From NCBI RefSeq assembly GCF_036327775.1, contig NZ_CP109598.1, positions 3,224,001 through 3,288,000 on the forward strand: DNA of 64,000 nucleotides, given 5' to 3'. Positions 42,821-50,205 of this stretch are shown one piece after another; position 1 is the first letter of the stretch; each line of letters starts with the position of its first letter. This DNA is from Streptomyces sp. NBC_01498 (GTDB taxonomy: Bacteria > Actinomycetota > Actinomycetes > Streptomycetales > Streptomycetaceae). The position numbers and the translations under genes were made by a program. The notes below the pieces were generated by a model. The model was not told the origin of the DNA. It saw only the letters and a list, made by a program, of their open reading frames with translations, and did no database searches.

Positions 42821-43186
42821 TCACGGCGGCAGGGGCTTGTCATCCGGCAGGAACACGTACGGGACCTTCCCCGCGATGAGGTCCGCCAGGGCCTTTAGGG
42901 TCGGGTCCACGACATCCCAGGAGTGCCCGGCGGGATGACCCTTGAAGAGTCCGCACGCCTCATCACGTCCCTTGTGGTAGAAGCCGCACCACACCATAAA
43001 TTCAACGCCCCCGCCGCGCGCGCCGTCCCAACGTGCCCAGACTGCACCGTCGCGTTCGTCTTCGTCCCAGAGCATTTGCGCGTGCTCGGTGTCGCCGTGC
43101 TCGCCAAGCTCGCAGATGACGTGAGGCGGTTCCTTTGCGGCGTTCGGGATGGGGGGCAGTTGCTTTACGGCGGTGCACTTGAGCAT
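42821..43186 (-). CDS. Hypothetical prophage protein, 121 aa
   Basis: The product begins MLKCTAVKQLPPIPNAAKEP from ATG 43184-43186, with AAGGAGATC upstream. It has several Cys and His residues (VICELGEHGDTEHA, VWCGFYHKGRDEACGLFKGH) consistent with metal binding, and a C-terminal hydrophobic patch (LKALADLIAGKVPYVFLPDD). No family is recognised. It is followed by the divergent-end GntR gene. Confidence 0.65.
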   Translation of the reverse strand: MLKCTAVKQLPPIPNAAKEPPHVICELGEHGDTEHAQMLWDEDERDGAVWARWDGARGGGVEFMVWCGFYHKGRDEACGLFKGHPAGHSWDVVDPTLKALADLIAGKVPYVFLPDDKPLPP

Positions 43187-43264
43187 CAGTGATCTCCTTG
43201 GGATCTGAGAATGAGCGGGCCCCGTCCGTGCGTGGGTCGACGCGCGAACGGGGCCGGTGAAGGC

Positions 43265-43519
43265 TTATCCGTATGGTTGGGTATCACGCTCGAACGGCAG
43301 CTTGGCCAGGGGGCCGCGCACGACGGACGCGGCGGAGGGGTCGCGTCGTGGCACTTCCCACTCGTCCAGCCGCTCGGCGAACCATGTCGCGTGAACGCCG
43401 AATTCAGCGGCGAGCGCGGCGGCGGATTCACCGTCGTTGTAGCGGGCGACCACGTCCGCTCGCGCTTCGATGAACCGCTCCTTTGCGGCCTGTACTTCCT
43501 CTTTGGTTCTGCGTGGCAA
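43265..43519 (-). CDS. HTH-like small protein, paralogue of the Nudix-fusion domain
   Basis: The 84-residue product is best started at TTG 43517-43519 (MPRRTKEEVQAAKERFIEAR), five bases after AGGAGG; a longer frame upstream lacks a site. The core RADVVARYNDGESAAALAAE then FGVHATWFAERLDEWEVPRR D matches the HTH-like segment of the HTH-Nudix protein (ISRYRAGESMNKLASAFGVY then PMWLAARFDAWREPRRD). It is therefore a stand-alone version of the same DNA-binding unit. The role is unknown. Confidence 0.7.
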   Translation of the reverse strand: MPRRTKEEVQAAKERFIEARADVVARYNDGESAAALAAEFGVHATWFAERLDEWEVPRRDPSAASVVRGPLAKLPFERDTQPYG

Positions 43520-43587
43520 CGGGCCTCCTACGGCCGGTGATTGAGGGAGGGTCCGGGGCAGAGGGATGCTGGGAGCGGCGGGATACC

Positions 43588-43842
43588 TCATTCGCTGTCG
43601 GCGGCGAGGTCCGTCGTCCGGTGCTGCGCCTTCTTGTGGCGATGGAGCAAGACGCGCTTGTCGACGGCCGCACTCCGGTCGCCCTCTTCGTTGGCGGCTG
43701 CCTCAGCCCGTTTCAGCTCTGCGCACTCGGCACACTCGGGCGGCTGTTCCGGGTTCTCAGCCGTTGTCGGCGCCGTATCGCCCGTCCGCGTCGTCTCGCT
43801 CCCGGCAGGCGCCACGGTCGAGACTGATTCCTCGCGTATCAC
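43588..43842 (-). CDS. Hypothetical prophage protein with Cys pair, 84 aa
   Basis: The protein starts at GTG 43840-43842 (VIREESVSTVAP). A variable Pro/Thr-rich start precedes PECAECAELKRAEAAANEEG and DRSAAVDKRVLLHRHKKAQH, a conserved small actinobacterial-element signature as I recall. The CxxC and C-terminal histidines suggest metal binding. It lies directly upstream of the HTH-like gene on the same strand. Confidence 0.65.
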   Translation of the reverse strand: MIREESVSTVAPAGSETTRTGDTAPTTAENPEQPPECAECAELKRAEAAANEEGDRSAAVDKRVLLHRHKKAQHRTTDLAADSE

Positions 43843-43872
43843 TGATCCCCAATGTCTTTCTCAGTCTGGTGA

Positions 43873-43918
43873 CCGTTCCGGCGGGGGCCGGTCTCCCGCT
43901 CTCTCCCCGCCGGAACGG
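43873..43918. terminator. Long hairpin terminator
   Basis: A perfect 14-bp inverted repeat, CCGTTCCGGCGGGG (43873-43886) and CCCCGCCGGAACGG (43905-43918), lies just after the stop of the 43-residue gene on the minus strand, 30 bp upstream of the GTG of the next gene. It should separate two transcription units. Confidence 0.75.
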
Positions 43919-43940
43919 CGTTGATGGAACTAACCGCGAC

Positions 43941-44072
43941 CTACGCGGCGAGCAGCGCGCCCACCAGATCGAGCGGTTCGGCGTCGTCCGTGCCCTGGTT
44001 GCCCCCGGTCGGTTCCCCGCTCGGCTCGATGGTCTCGGGCTCGTCGGTCTCGGGCGTGATGGTCTCGGCCAT
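43941..44072 (-). CDS. Acidic 43-residue prophage peptide
   Basis: ATG 44070-44072 follows GGGGGGACTG. The product, MAETITPETDEPETIEPSGE then PTGGNQGTDDAEPLDLVGAL LAA, is very acidic and ends in a hydrophobic tail. Similar tiny acidic proteins are common in actinophage and integrative-element operons. No function is known. It is a separate gene from the overlapping longer frames, which are antisense or shifted. Confidence 0.55.
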   Translation of the reverse strand: MAETITPETDEPETIEPSGEPTGGNQGTDDAEPLDLVGALLAA

Positions 44073-44221
44073 CAGTCCCCCCCTTCTCTCGTTGGTCCCG
44101 GCCCGGTTGGGCTCGGGGGTGGTCCGTCCGTCGCCACGGATGGACCCCGCTACCGGGTGGGCAACCGGTGGATGGAAGAACCGGCGCCCAGGGAAGTCCC
44201 CACCGGGAGCGGAAGTCTGGA

Positions 44222-45343
44222 CTAGTCGCCGGCCGGTTCGCCCACGAACAGCAACGGCAGTTGAAGCCCCTGTTCGATGGCGGCCACGGCCTGACGGATA
44301 CGCCGTTCCTGGTAGGGCAGGGCGTGCGAGTCGAGTTCGGCGAGCGGAACCCACCGGAGCGAGGACAGTTCCTTCGCGGCGTCCTCGGGGACGGCAACGT
44401 TCGCGGCATCTTGGGCCGTCAAAGTCCCGCCGTTGCAGACGACGTTGAAGCCCTCGGGCGAGCCGGTCTCCTCGTTGGCGGGCACGTGATCCAGCGCAAC
44501 AAAGTGCGTGACATCGATGTTGAGCCCGGTCTCTTCCTTCAATTCGCGGGCCGCCGCGTCGCTCACCTTCTCGCCCTGGTGGGCAGCCCCACCGGGAAGC
44601 TGCCACCCCTCCTTGTAGGTGGGCTTGACCAACAGCACGTCTCCCGCGTTGTTGCGGACGAGGACCACGGCCCCGATGCGTCGCCGGGGCTGTTCTGCGC
44701 GGTGGATGTCGCCGTGTGCCATGGGTGGAATCTCTCTCGTCGGTGCGGGTGTTGACCCCGCCGGGCCGTTGGTGGCCAACGGGGCGTCTGGTGGGGCAGG
44801 GGCTACCGGCGGTCGTTCACTCACGCGGCGGAGCCTCTGCGCGGCGGACATGTCCCGCCGGGGTTCCCTCCACGCGTCGAACCGGGCAGCGAGCCACATG
44901 GGGTACACACCGAATGCGGACGCGAGCTTGTTCATGGACTCGCCGGCGCGGTACCGCGAGATGATCTCGGCCTTGTTGAGCCGGACGCGCTCCATCCCTG
45001 CCTGACGTCGCAGTGCCGCGCGGTTGATGTCCGCGTCCCGGAACGGATGAGCCCCGGTGTGGTCGGCGAACAGCGGACAGGCATCGGACTGGTTCCGCGC
45101 CGGGCACGGGTCCATGACTTCTACGTCGAACGTGTGCTGGCCCCGCCAGAGCACCCACGCCGCGCGGCCGGACGCGTCGGGTACGAACACAACGAGAACC
45201 GCGTGGTCTCCGCTGCGGTGCCTTTGCATCTCGCAGCGCACCAAAAGCAGCGCATCACTGGTGCCCACGCCCCAACCAACCCGTTTGGAAGCGGAGTCGA
45301 TCAGGTTCGGGGGTATGCGGAATGGCGTGTTACATCTGACCAT
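44222..45343 (-). CDS. HTH-Nudix fusion protein
   Basis: This 373-residue protein starts at ATG 45341-45343 behind GAGGAC (MVRCNTPFRIPPNLI). Its N-terminal 120 residues are unknown; residues about 122-170 form the HTH-like segment ISRYRAGESMNKLASAFGVY. A Pro/Ala linker leads to a C-terminal Nudix hydrolase (about residues 217-330) with an intact Nudix box: Gly, then Glu, then RELKEETGL. An internal ATG (44720-44722, MAHGDIHRAEQP) could express the Nudix domain alone. In pSAM2 the Nudix-containing Pif prevents entry of a second copy, so an exclusion role is conceivable here. The fusion itself is unusual. Confidence 0.75.
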   Translation of the reverse strand: MVRCNTPFRIPPNLIDSASKRVGWGVGTSDALLLVRCEMQRHRSGDHAVLVVFVPDASGRAAWVLWRGQHTFDVEVMDPCPARNQSDACPLFADHTGAHPFRDADINRAALRRQAGMERVRLNKAEIISRYRAGESMNKLASAFGVYPMWLAARFDAWREPRRDMSAAQRLRRVSERPPVAPAPPDAPLATNGPAGSTPAPTREIPPMAHGDIHRAEQPRRRIGAVVLVRNNAGDVLLVKPTYKEGWQLPGGAAHQGEKVSDAAARELKEETGLNIDVTHFVALDHVPANEETGSPEGFNVVCNGGTLTAQDAANVAVPEDAAKELSSLRWVPLAELDSHALPYQERRIRQAVAAIEQGLQLPLLFVGEPAGD

Positions 45344-45383
45344 CGGGCGGTCCTCGCTCGGGGGGTGGGAAGCCCCGCTCCGG

Positions 45384-45887
45384 TCACAGAAAGGGGATGA
45401 GCCAGCCCGACCGACGGGCCTTCCTGTGGCTCGTGTGACCGGAGCGGGTGTGTATGGGCCCGCCAGACGCGGGCAGTTCGGCAAGGGGGTCAGGCGTCCG
45501 GACGACGATGGGCCAGACGGTCAGGGTGTAGCGACACCCGCTGTCCGACATGACCACCGACAGCGGAGCACCCTCCGCGAGTTGGTCTCGCGCGGCCCGG
45601 TGCTCTGCGGGATCGTCCGTCCAGTCCCGCAACGCCGTAGGGCAGTCGGGCATAGGCGCGGGGTCCACGCGCATCCACGATTCAACCCACGCCGAGTGCG
45701 CGGGGTCGGGGTCGAGCCCGTCCGCGATTCGTTCGGCCTGTCCCCGGAGCCACCGGAGCGCGAGTTTCGGCGAGATGGTGCCGAAGGTGCCGAGCACGAA
45801 CGCGGCGGTTTCCCCCGTCCCGTACACCTCGCCTTCCGCACGCACTTCGCACCAGTAGGACCGGGTCAGCCCGTCACTGCCGCTCAT
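45384..45887 (-). CDS. Hypothetical prophage protein, 167 aa
   Basis: The product begins MSGSDGLTRSYWCEVRAEGE from ATG 45885-45887, which overlaps the stop of the next-upstream gene by ATGA. It contains VYGTGETAAFVLGTFGTISP and LRWLRGQAERIADGLDPDPA, and ends with a basic tail (SGHTSHRKARRSG). No family is recognised. It is the last gene of a four-gene coupled operon starting at 46838. Confidence 0.7.
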   Translation of the reverse strand: MSGSDGLTRSYWCEVRAEGEVYGTGETAAFVLGTFGTISPKLALRWLRGQAERIADGLDPDPAHSAWVESWMRVDPAPMPDCPTALRDWTDDPAEHRAARDQLAEGAPLSVVMSDSGCRYTLTVWPIVVRTPDPLAELPASGGPIHTRSGHTSHRKARRSGWLIPFL

Positions 45888-46426
45888 ACCGGGTCTCCGC
45901 GCACCATGCCCCACGGTCGCCGTAACACCTGTTCGTATCCGGTGTGCTCGGGCACTTCCTTCATGTGCTCGAACGGCCACTTCTGCGCCACCTCGAACAT
46001 TTCGGATTCGGGAGACTCGGCACCACACGGGTTGCCTTGCTCGTCTTCCGTGGTGCACCGAAACAGATGCAGAGTCGGGGGCGCGTCGGGCTCGGTATTG
46101 GGCGTAATCGTCCAGCCGAAGAACCGGTGTCGCGAGCGCATCACGTCACTCCCACTGCGTGCGAAGTAGTCAACCAGTTCCCCAATGAGCCGTTCCAGGG
46201 CTTCCGCAGGGGGGTGGTCGGGCGAGGGATCTTCCACGGGCGACGGGGCTTCCTCGCAGTGGACCGGACCGTGAACCGTGCCAGCACGGTCAACGGGCCG
46301 TCCCTTGGGGCGAGCGGGCGCAAGCAGCCACATGGTGTACGGGAAGCGTTCGCGTAATCGGATCTCGGCAGCCCCGAGGGCGAGAACCAACCGGGTGCCC
46401 ACGGACGGGGGGCGGGAAGCAGTCAC
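45884..46426 (-). CDS. Hypothetical prophage protein, 180 aa
   Basis: The product starts at GTG 46424-46426 (VTASRPPSVGTRLVLALGAA) in GTGA overlap with the preceding gene. Its N-terminal part looks like a short folded domain (IRLRERFPYTMWLLAPARPK). The C-terminal half has LHLFRCTTEDEQGNPCGAES and WPFEHMKEVPEHTGYEQVLR, with two cysteines. No family is recognised. Middle gene of the coupled operon. Confidence 0.7.
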   Translation of the reverse strand: MTASRPPSVGTRLVLALGAAEIRLRERFPYTMWLLAPARPKGRPVDRAGTVHGPVHCEEAPSPVEDPSPDHPPAEALERLIGELVDYFARSGSDVMRSRHRFFGWTITPNTEPDAPPTLHLFRCTTEDEQGNPCGAESPESEMFEVAQKWPFEHMKEVPEHTGYEQVLRRPWGMVRGDPV

Positions 46427-46659
46427 AACCGGTACGCCCGTCGCGTGGCGTTGTCCTCGGCGGTCGCCGCTCGCAGCAGCTCGTACGGACCAGCCGGCAT
46501 GACGTTCCGGGGCGCTACTTCCCATTCCTTCCCGCCGCCGGGCGGGCGGAGATGCCAGACGCCACCGACAGCGCCGCGAAACTCGCCCACCTTGTCCCGC
46601 TCGGTGTCGTGCAACAGCGTGCCCACGGCGGGTGGTTCGCGGTTCTCGGTCGCGTTCAC
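46423..46659 (-). CDS. Small prophage protein, 78 aa
   Basis: The product starts at GTG 46657-46659 (MNATENREPPAVGTLLHDTE), overlapping the previous stop by GTGA. The sequence KVGEFRGAVGGVWHLRPPGG GKEWEVAPRNVMPAG is a short beta-rich pattern seen in many Streptomyces hypothetical proteins. The function is unknown. It is the second gene of the coupled four-gene operon. Confidence 0.7.
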   Translation of the reverse strand: MNATENREPPAVGTLLHDTERDKVGEFRGAVGGVWHLRPPGGGKEWEVAPRNVMPAGPYELLRAATAEDNATRRAYRL

Positions 46660-46838
46660 GCGGTTTCACCTCCCCAAGCACGGAAGGTCTCGGGAAACGC
46701 GTCCCACTCGAAAGGTGCGCCGAACTCGATCAGGGCGAGCGTCAGCGCGAGGTCATCGAGCGGGCAGACGACTCCGGTTGCGGTGTCGTGCAGCTCTCGG
46801 CGGCGTAGGCGGTCGGCGTCGCTGCGTCGGTCGGTCAT
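46656..46838 (-). CDS. Small prophage protein, 60 aa
   Basis: ATG 46836-46838 (MTDRRSDADRLRRRELHDTA) follows GGGGGC. The C-terminal LIEFGAPFEWDAFPETFRAW is acidic and aromatic. It is the first gene of the operon 46838-45384, whose four genes are coupled by GTGA, GTGA and ATGA overlaps. No family is recognised. Confidence 0.65.
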   Translation of the reverse strand: MTDRRSDADRLRRRELHDTATGVVCPLDDLALTLALIEFGAPFEWDAFPETFRAWGGETA

Positions 46839-46853
46839 CGTCGTGCCCCCGAA

Positions 46854-46953
46854 TTTGGTAGCTCGGTTGGGACACGTCGACCGTATGAAGGTGACGAACA
46901 CTCAGGCCACGCGCAGAGCGCGGGAGTTTGAAGCTCTCAGCTACCAAACTCCC
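46854..46953. promoter_or_regulatory. Inverted repeats between XRE gene and the four-gene operon
   Basis: GGGAGTTTG (46922-46930) pairs with CAAACTCCC (46945-46953) in a hairpin located after the XRE stop, which may act as a terminator. The second arm overlaps AGCTACCAAA (46939-46948), whose inverted copy TTTGGTAGCT lies at 46854-46863, 16 bp from the operon start. The arrangement suggests a shared regulator site in the promoter of the four-gene operon. Confidence 0.4.
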
Positions 46954-46990
46954 ACGCTCCGTGGGACTTGCTCTGTTCCTCTGTGGTGTC

Positions 46991-48247
46991 CTACGCGACA
47001 ACCCCAAGGAATGACGCCATCTCGCGCATCTCGTCAGTCAGCGTCCGCTTTCGGGACTTGAGCACGTCGGACATGACTCGTCGTGCCATCGGCTGATGCC
47101 TCATCCACTCGGCTCGGTCGTTCTTGATGTCCACCAATTCGTTCATGGCGTCTTGATGTGCCCCGAGGATCGTGTGGGCTCGGGACACGTCGAGCCGGTG
47201 ACGCGCCCAGTTGGCACCCTGTGGCTTGCCGACCCGCTTAAGGCCCTCGGGCGCCAACACACCTTCTTCGGAGCGTGCGATCACTGCGCGAGCGTCGGCG
47301 GCACTGTCGCCACTGACGAGACAGTCTTCAACGGCCTTGATCGCAGCGGTAACAGGCCCGAAACCGCCCCACGTAGAGGGGAACGCCTGGTCTTCCCTGG
47401 TCATCCCTCCGGCTGCCCGCGCCACCATGCGCCGAGCTTCCTTCGCGTCGTTCGGTTGGTTGTCCCGGATCGACGCGGCAGCCGCTCGCATCCACAGTTC
47501 ACCCCAGAGCCCAACGCGCCCGCTGTCGGCTTCCGTCATGCGCGGTTCCATCAGTTCGGCCGTCGTGGTGGCGAGCTGGTGGCACTCGCTGAAACGATCT
47601 TGCCTGAGCAACAACCAGCACATGCCGACCACGCCCGTTGCGGCGGTTTGCCGTTCTTCCGCCTGCCGAGCGAGCCGGATACCTTCGGCAAGCGCGTGGT
47701 ACGCCATGTCGTACTGACGAACTTGCGTCAGGTACTTTCCGGCAACCAGTAGCGCGAGTGAGTGCGTAACGGTGGCGTGGCGCTTCTCGTTGCCCTCCGT
47801 CAACTGGACTGCCGCATCTGCGTTGGACAGCAGCGAGGGTAGATCCTTTGCGACCGAATCGAACTTGTCGGCCCTGTAGAGCGCATGTGTGTCAAGGATC
47901 TTGCGGCGTAGTCCCGTCAACTCCTCCCCGGTAGGGACCGACTTGTTCAAGACCCCCTCAAGACCCATCGGTGGCATGAGCGCCATCCGGAGGGGGACAA
48001 GGCTCTGTCGTGTGGTCTCGTCACCGACCACAGGGGCCGGCGAACCAGCGGTGAAGAGAGTGGATGTTGGCACGCCGAGCCCCCGCGCAATTGCGTGCAG
48101 AGTCTCGGTCAGGACGTGTCCGCCCTGCTCCACCTTTTGCACGGTGCTCACGGACAACCCGGAAGCGGCGGCCAAGCCCTCTTGGCTCATTCCACCCGTG
48201 CGCCTCAACTTTTTGACGTTCTCTCGGATGTCGGTTTCGGCTGTCAT
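46991..48247 (-). CDS. XRE-family regulator with long C-terminal helical repeat region
   Basis: This 418-residue protein starts at ATG 48245-48247 behind GGAGGTATCC (MTAETDIRENVKKLRRTGGM). The HTH (SQEGLAAASGLSVSTVQKVE) is at about residues 20-60. The remaining 330 residues are TPR-like helical hairpins (for example YHALAEGIRLARQAEERQTA). Such architecture is used by quorum- or ligand-responsive regulators. As the largest regulator in the prophage, it is a candidate lysogeny or element-level repressor. It ends near the operator repeats at 46.9 kb. Confidence 0.85.
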   Translation of the reverse strand: MTAETDIRENVKKLRRTGGMSQEGLAAASGLSVSTVQKVEQGGHVLTETLHAIARGLGVPTSTLFTAGSPAPVVGDETTRQSLVPLRMALMPPMGLEGVLNKSVPTGEELTGLRRKILDTHALYRADKFDSVAKDLPSLLSNADAAVQLTEGNEKRHATVTHSLALLVAGKYLTQVRQYDMAYHALAEGIRLARQAEERQTAATGVVGMCWLLLRQDRFSECHQLATTTAELMEPRMTEADSGRVGLWGELWMRAAAASIRDNQPNDAKEARRMVARAAGGMTREDQAFPSTWGGFGPVTAAIKAVEDCLVSGDSAADARAVIARSEEGVLAPEGLKRVGKPQGANWARHRLDVSRAHTILGAHQDAMNELVDIKNDRAEWMRHQPMARRVMSDVLKSRKRTLTDEMREMASFLGVVA

Positions 48248-48413
48248 GCGGATACCTCCCTCAACCACGTTACGCCGGACGGAGTGGGCGCGCGTTCAAC
48301 GGTGACTTACCCACCCATTGGGGGTCCAGCACCCCACGTCTCACCTGTCAAGACCCCGCTTAACCGGATGACCGGACGTGGCGGTCTCGGGTGGCCCGGC
48401 ACGTGGAGCGACG

Positions 48414-48457
48414 AAGGCCCCGCCACACCTCCGGATCGGGAGGCGCAGCGGGGCTTT
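48414..48457. terminator. Hairpin after the secreted prophage protein gene
   Basis: AAGGCCCCGC (48414-48423) pairs with GCGGGGCTTT (48448-48457), with an inner stem CCTCC/GGAGG. It lies 34 bp after the stop of the 181-residue gene on the minus strand and ends in AAAG on that strand. Confidence 0.7.
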
Positions 48458-48490
48458 GATGTGGTTGAACCGTGGCCCACTATCGGGCAT

Positions 48491-49036
48491 TCACTCCTCC
48501 GGCGGCGGGGCGTCAGCCAGCTCGCCAGGCACGGCGCCCGCGTCGACGGCCGGAAGAGGGTCAACGGCCGGCTCGTTGCCCACGGTGTCCGGGCCGCCGG
48601 GCAGGCCCCCGCCTTCCGCCCCGGGGAACGGAAGGTAGACGTCCGGGATGCCGGGTGAGTCGGGGAACAGGACGCTCCCCACGTCGTCCAGCAACTTGCC
48701 GTCTTCCTCCGCGTCCTTGAGCGGGCCGCCGTCTCCCGCCTCGACGGGCGCGCTAGCGGTGGGTCTCGGCTCAGGCCGCGCGGGCTCCTTGCCGTTTCCT
48801 CGTGGCGCGGACTTCTTGCTGTCCGGTACTGCCATGACTTCGTTCGGCGGCAGCGGAAGGAAGACAAGCGGTACGTCCAGCTCGGGGCCGATGGCGGGCG
48901 CGGGGGCGCCGGACTGCTGGACGAGCGGCATGGGGAGGGGTGGGGCTTCAGGGCTGCCGAAGGTCAGCCAGCCCAGCCCTATCGCTGCCAGCGCCGCACC
49001 GAGTGCGGCGAGGGAGAGTGAAACCGTGTGGTTCAT
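48491..49036 (-). CDS. Membrane-anchored or secreted Pro-rich prophage protein
   Basis: The 181-residue product starts at ATG 49034-49036 (MNHTVSLSLAALGAALAAIG). A hydrophobic helix at residues 6-25 is a signal anchor or signal peptide. The rest is Pro/Ala/Asp-rich (for example PPLPMPLVQQSGAPAPAIGP and GELADAPPPEE) with an LFPDSPGIPDVYLPFPGAEG core. It resembles lysogeny-expressed envelope proteins but no family is recognised. Confidence 0.65.
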   Translation of the reverse strand: MNHTVSLSLAALGAALAAIGLGWLTFGSPEAPPLPMPLVQQSGAPAPAIGPELDVPLVFLPLPPNEVMAVPDSKKSAPRGNGKEPARPEPRPTASAPVEAGDGGPLKDAEEDGKLLDDVGSVLFPDSPGIPDVYLPFPGAEGGGLPGGPDTVGNEPAVDPLPAVDAGAVPGELADAPPPEE

Positions 49037-49116
49037 GGTGGTGCCTCGTGCTCTGTCGTTTCTGCGCTGATATTCACACGCGTCACAGGGATGCGGAATG
49101 GAACCTTCCGTAACAG

Positions 49117-49476
49117 CTACGCCACAAGTGGACGATCTTGCTTGTGCAACCAGTCGCATGCGAGCCACACACCGGCGGTCGCGGGAACCAGCTGCCGCGT
49201 CTCCTTGCTGCGCACCCATTCGGCAGTGGCCACGAGCTGTCCCGTGCCCTTGTGCCGACCGAGGACACGCAAGCCGGGATACGCGGGTGCAACCGGCGAA
49301 CTCAACAGCCTTGCCACTAGGCGACCTTGGGCCGCCATCACAGCGCGAGTCTCTGCGCATACCCGAATTGGCTCTTCACCCAGCAGTGGACGCAGAAATT
49401 CACACGGCAGCCACGCGCGGGCGGCGCCGGACGGGACCCAGACCGTCAGTGCGAGTGTGAACGGGTCGTCGTGCAT
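49117..49476 (-). CDS. Hypothetical prophage protein, 119 aa
   Basis: The product starts MHDDPFTLALTVWVPSGAAR with a GAAGGGC upstream. It contains WLPCEFLRPLLGEEPIRVCA and a C-terminal TAGVWLACDWLHKQDRPLVA. Three cysteines are spread over the chain. No family is recognised. It sits between the secreted-protein gene and the terminator at 49.65 kb. Confidence 0.6.
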   Translation of the reverse strand: MHDDPFTLALTVWVPSGAARAWLPCEFLRPLLGEEPIRVCAETRAVMAAQGRLVARLLSSPVAPAYPGLRVLGRHKGTGQLVATAEWVRSKETRQLVPATAGVWLACDWLHKQDRPLVA

Positions 49477-49636
49477 GGCGTTTGCCCTTCGGTGCGACGC
49501 TGGGGGGCTGGAATCGGACTCTTATGTTCATCGCTTTTCAGCCACCACTTCGTCCTTCCGGCGGCTTGTCCTGGCTCATCCTTGAGGTGTACAACGCAGC
49601 GCGGCAATGTGCGCTTGTGAACTGAAGATCCAAAAA

Positions 49637-49676
49637 AGGGGGGCCGGCGCACCCTTGCGAGTGAGCCGGCTCCCCT
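49637..49676 (-). terminator. Intrinsic terminator with T-run
   Basis: GC-rich arms AGGGGGGCCGGC (49637-49648) and GCCGGCTCCCCT (49665-49676) form a stem. On the minus strand the stem is followed by six T residues (plus-strand aaaaaa at 49632-49637). This is the clearest intrinsic terminator in the window, ending the operon that contains the 83- and 54-residue genes. Confidence 0.85.
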
Positions 49677-49687
49677 GAGCCTGCGGA

Positions 49688-49939
49688 CTACCAGCGTGCT
49701 ACATGGTCCGTGCGAAGCATGGCCGTACGGAGCGGCGGGCGGTTGGGCCTCATCACGGCTTCGCTCGCCTCGATGAGCCACAGCCCCAGTTCCCGGGCCT
49801 GGGTCGCGCTGAGCTTGGCCCGGTCTCCCGGTACGGCCAGTGAGACCGCGCGGGCTTCCTTGTCGTTGTGCCAGGCGAGTACGCGGCCGGTGCCCGCGTT
49901 CAAGGTGGCCTTCGTCTCGCGAACCGTGTTGGGGGGCAT
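49688..49939 (-). CDS. Small prophage protein, 83 aa
   Basis: The product starts at ATG 49937-49939 (MPPNTVRETKATLNAGTGRV) behind AGGAGAACC. A beta-rich N-terminal half (VLAWHNDKEARAVSLAVPGD) is followed by a helical segment (KLSATQARELGLWLIEASEA). The function is unknown. It follows the 54-residue gene and ends at the intrinsic terminator. Confidence 0.7.
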   Translation of the reverse strand: MPPNTVRETKATLNAGTGRVLAWHNDKEARAVSLAVPGDRAKLSATQARELGLWLIEASEAVMRPNRPPLRTAMLRTDHVARW

Positions 49940-49992
49940 GGGGTTCTCCTGGTGGTGCTGGGTGAATGGGTCTCGTCCGGTCAGGCCGGGCA

Positions 49993-50157
49993 TCAGGCGT
50001 CCGCGAGGCAGGCCAGGAGCGCGGAGGCGTCGCCACTCGCGAGTTCGACCGTCGCGACCGTCCGGCCCGTCTTGTCCTTCAGGTGGATGTCGACTTCTGC
50101 GTCACGGCGGGTCACGTCGATGGTTCCGCCGTCGGCCGTGGTGAAGGTGGTAGTCAT
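49993..50157 (-). CDS. Small prophage protein, 54 aa
   Basis: ATG 50155-50157 follows GGGGAGAGCC, and an 18-bp conserved prophage motif lies 30 bp upstream, directly after the sigma-factor stop codon. The product reads MTTTFTTADGGTIDVTRRDA, EVDIHLKDKTGRTVATVELA and SGDASALLACLADA: a small beta-rich protein. It was too short to stand out but has a good ribosome site and operon position. The function is unknown. Confidence 0.65.
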   Translation of the reverse strand: MTTTFTTADGGTIDVTRRDAEVDIHLKDKTGRTVATVELASGDASALLACLADA

Positions 50158-50187
50158 GGGCTCTCCCCTGGGTGGTCTCGCCCCAGG

Positions 50188-50205
50188 TCTGGGGAGTCGA
50201 TTGCC
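50188..50205 (-). promoter_or_regulatory. Conserved 18-bp prophage motif, copy 1
   Basis: GGCAATCGACTCCCCAGA on the minus strand. It begins within the TAG stop codon of the sigma-factor gene and ends 30 bp before the ATG of the 54-residue gene. It is identical to copy 6. Confidence 0.8.
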
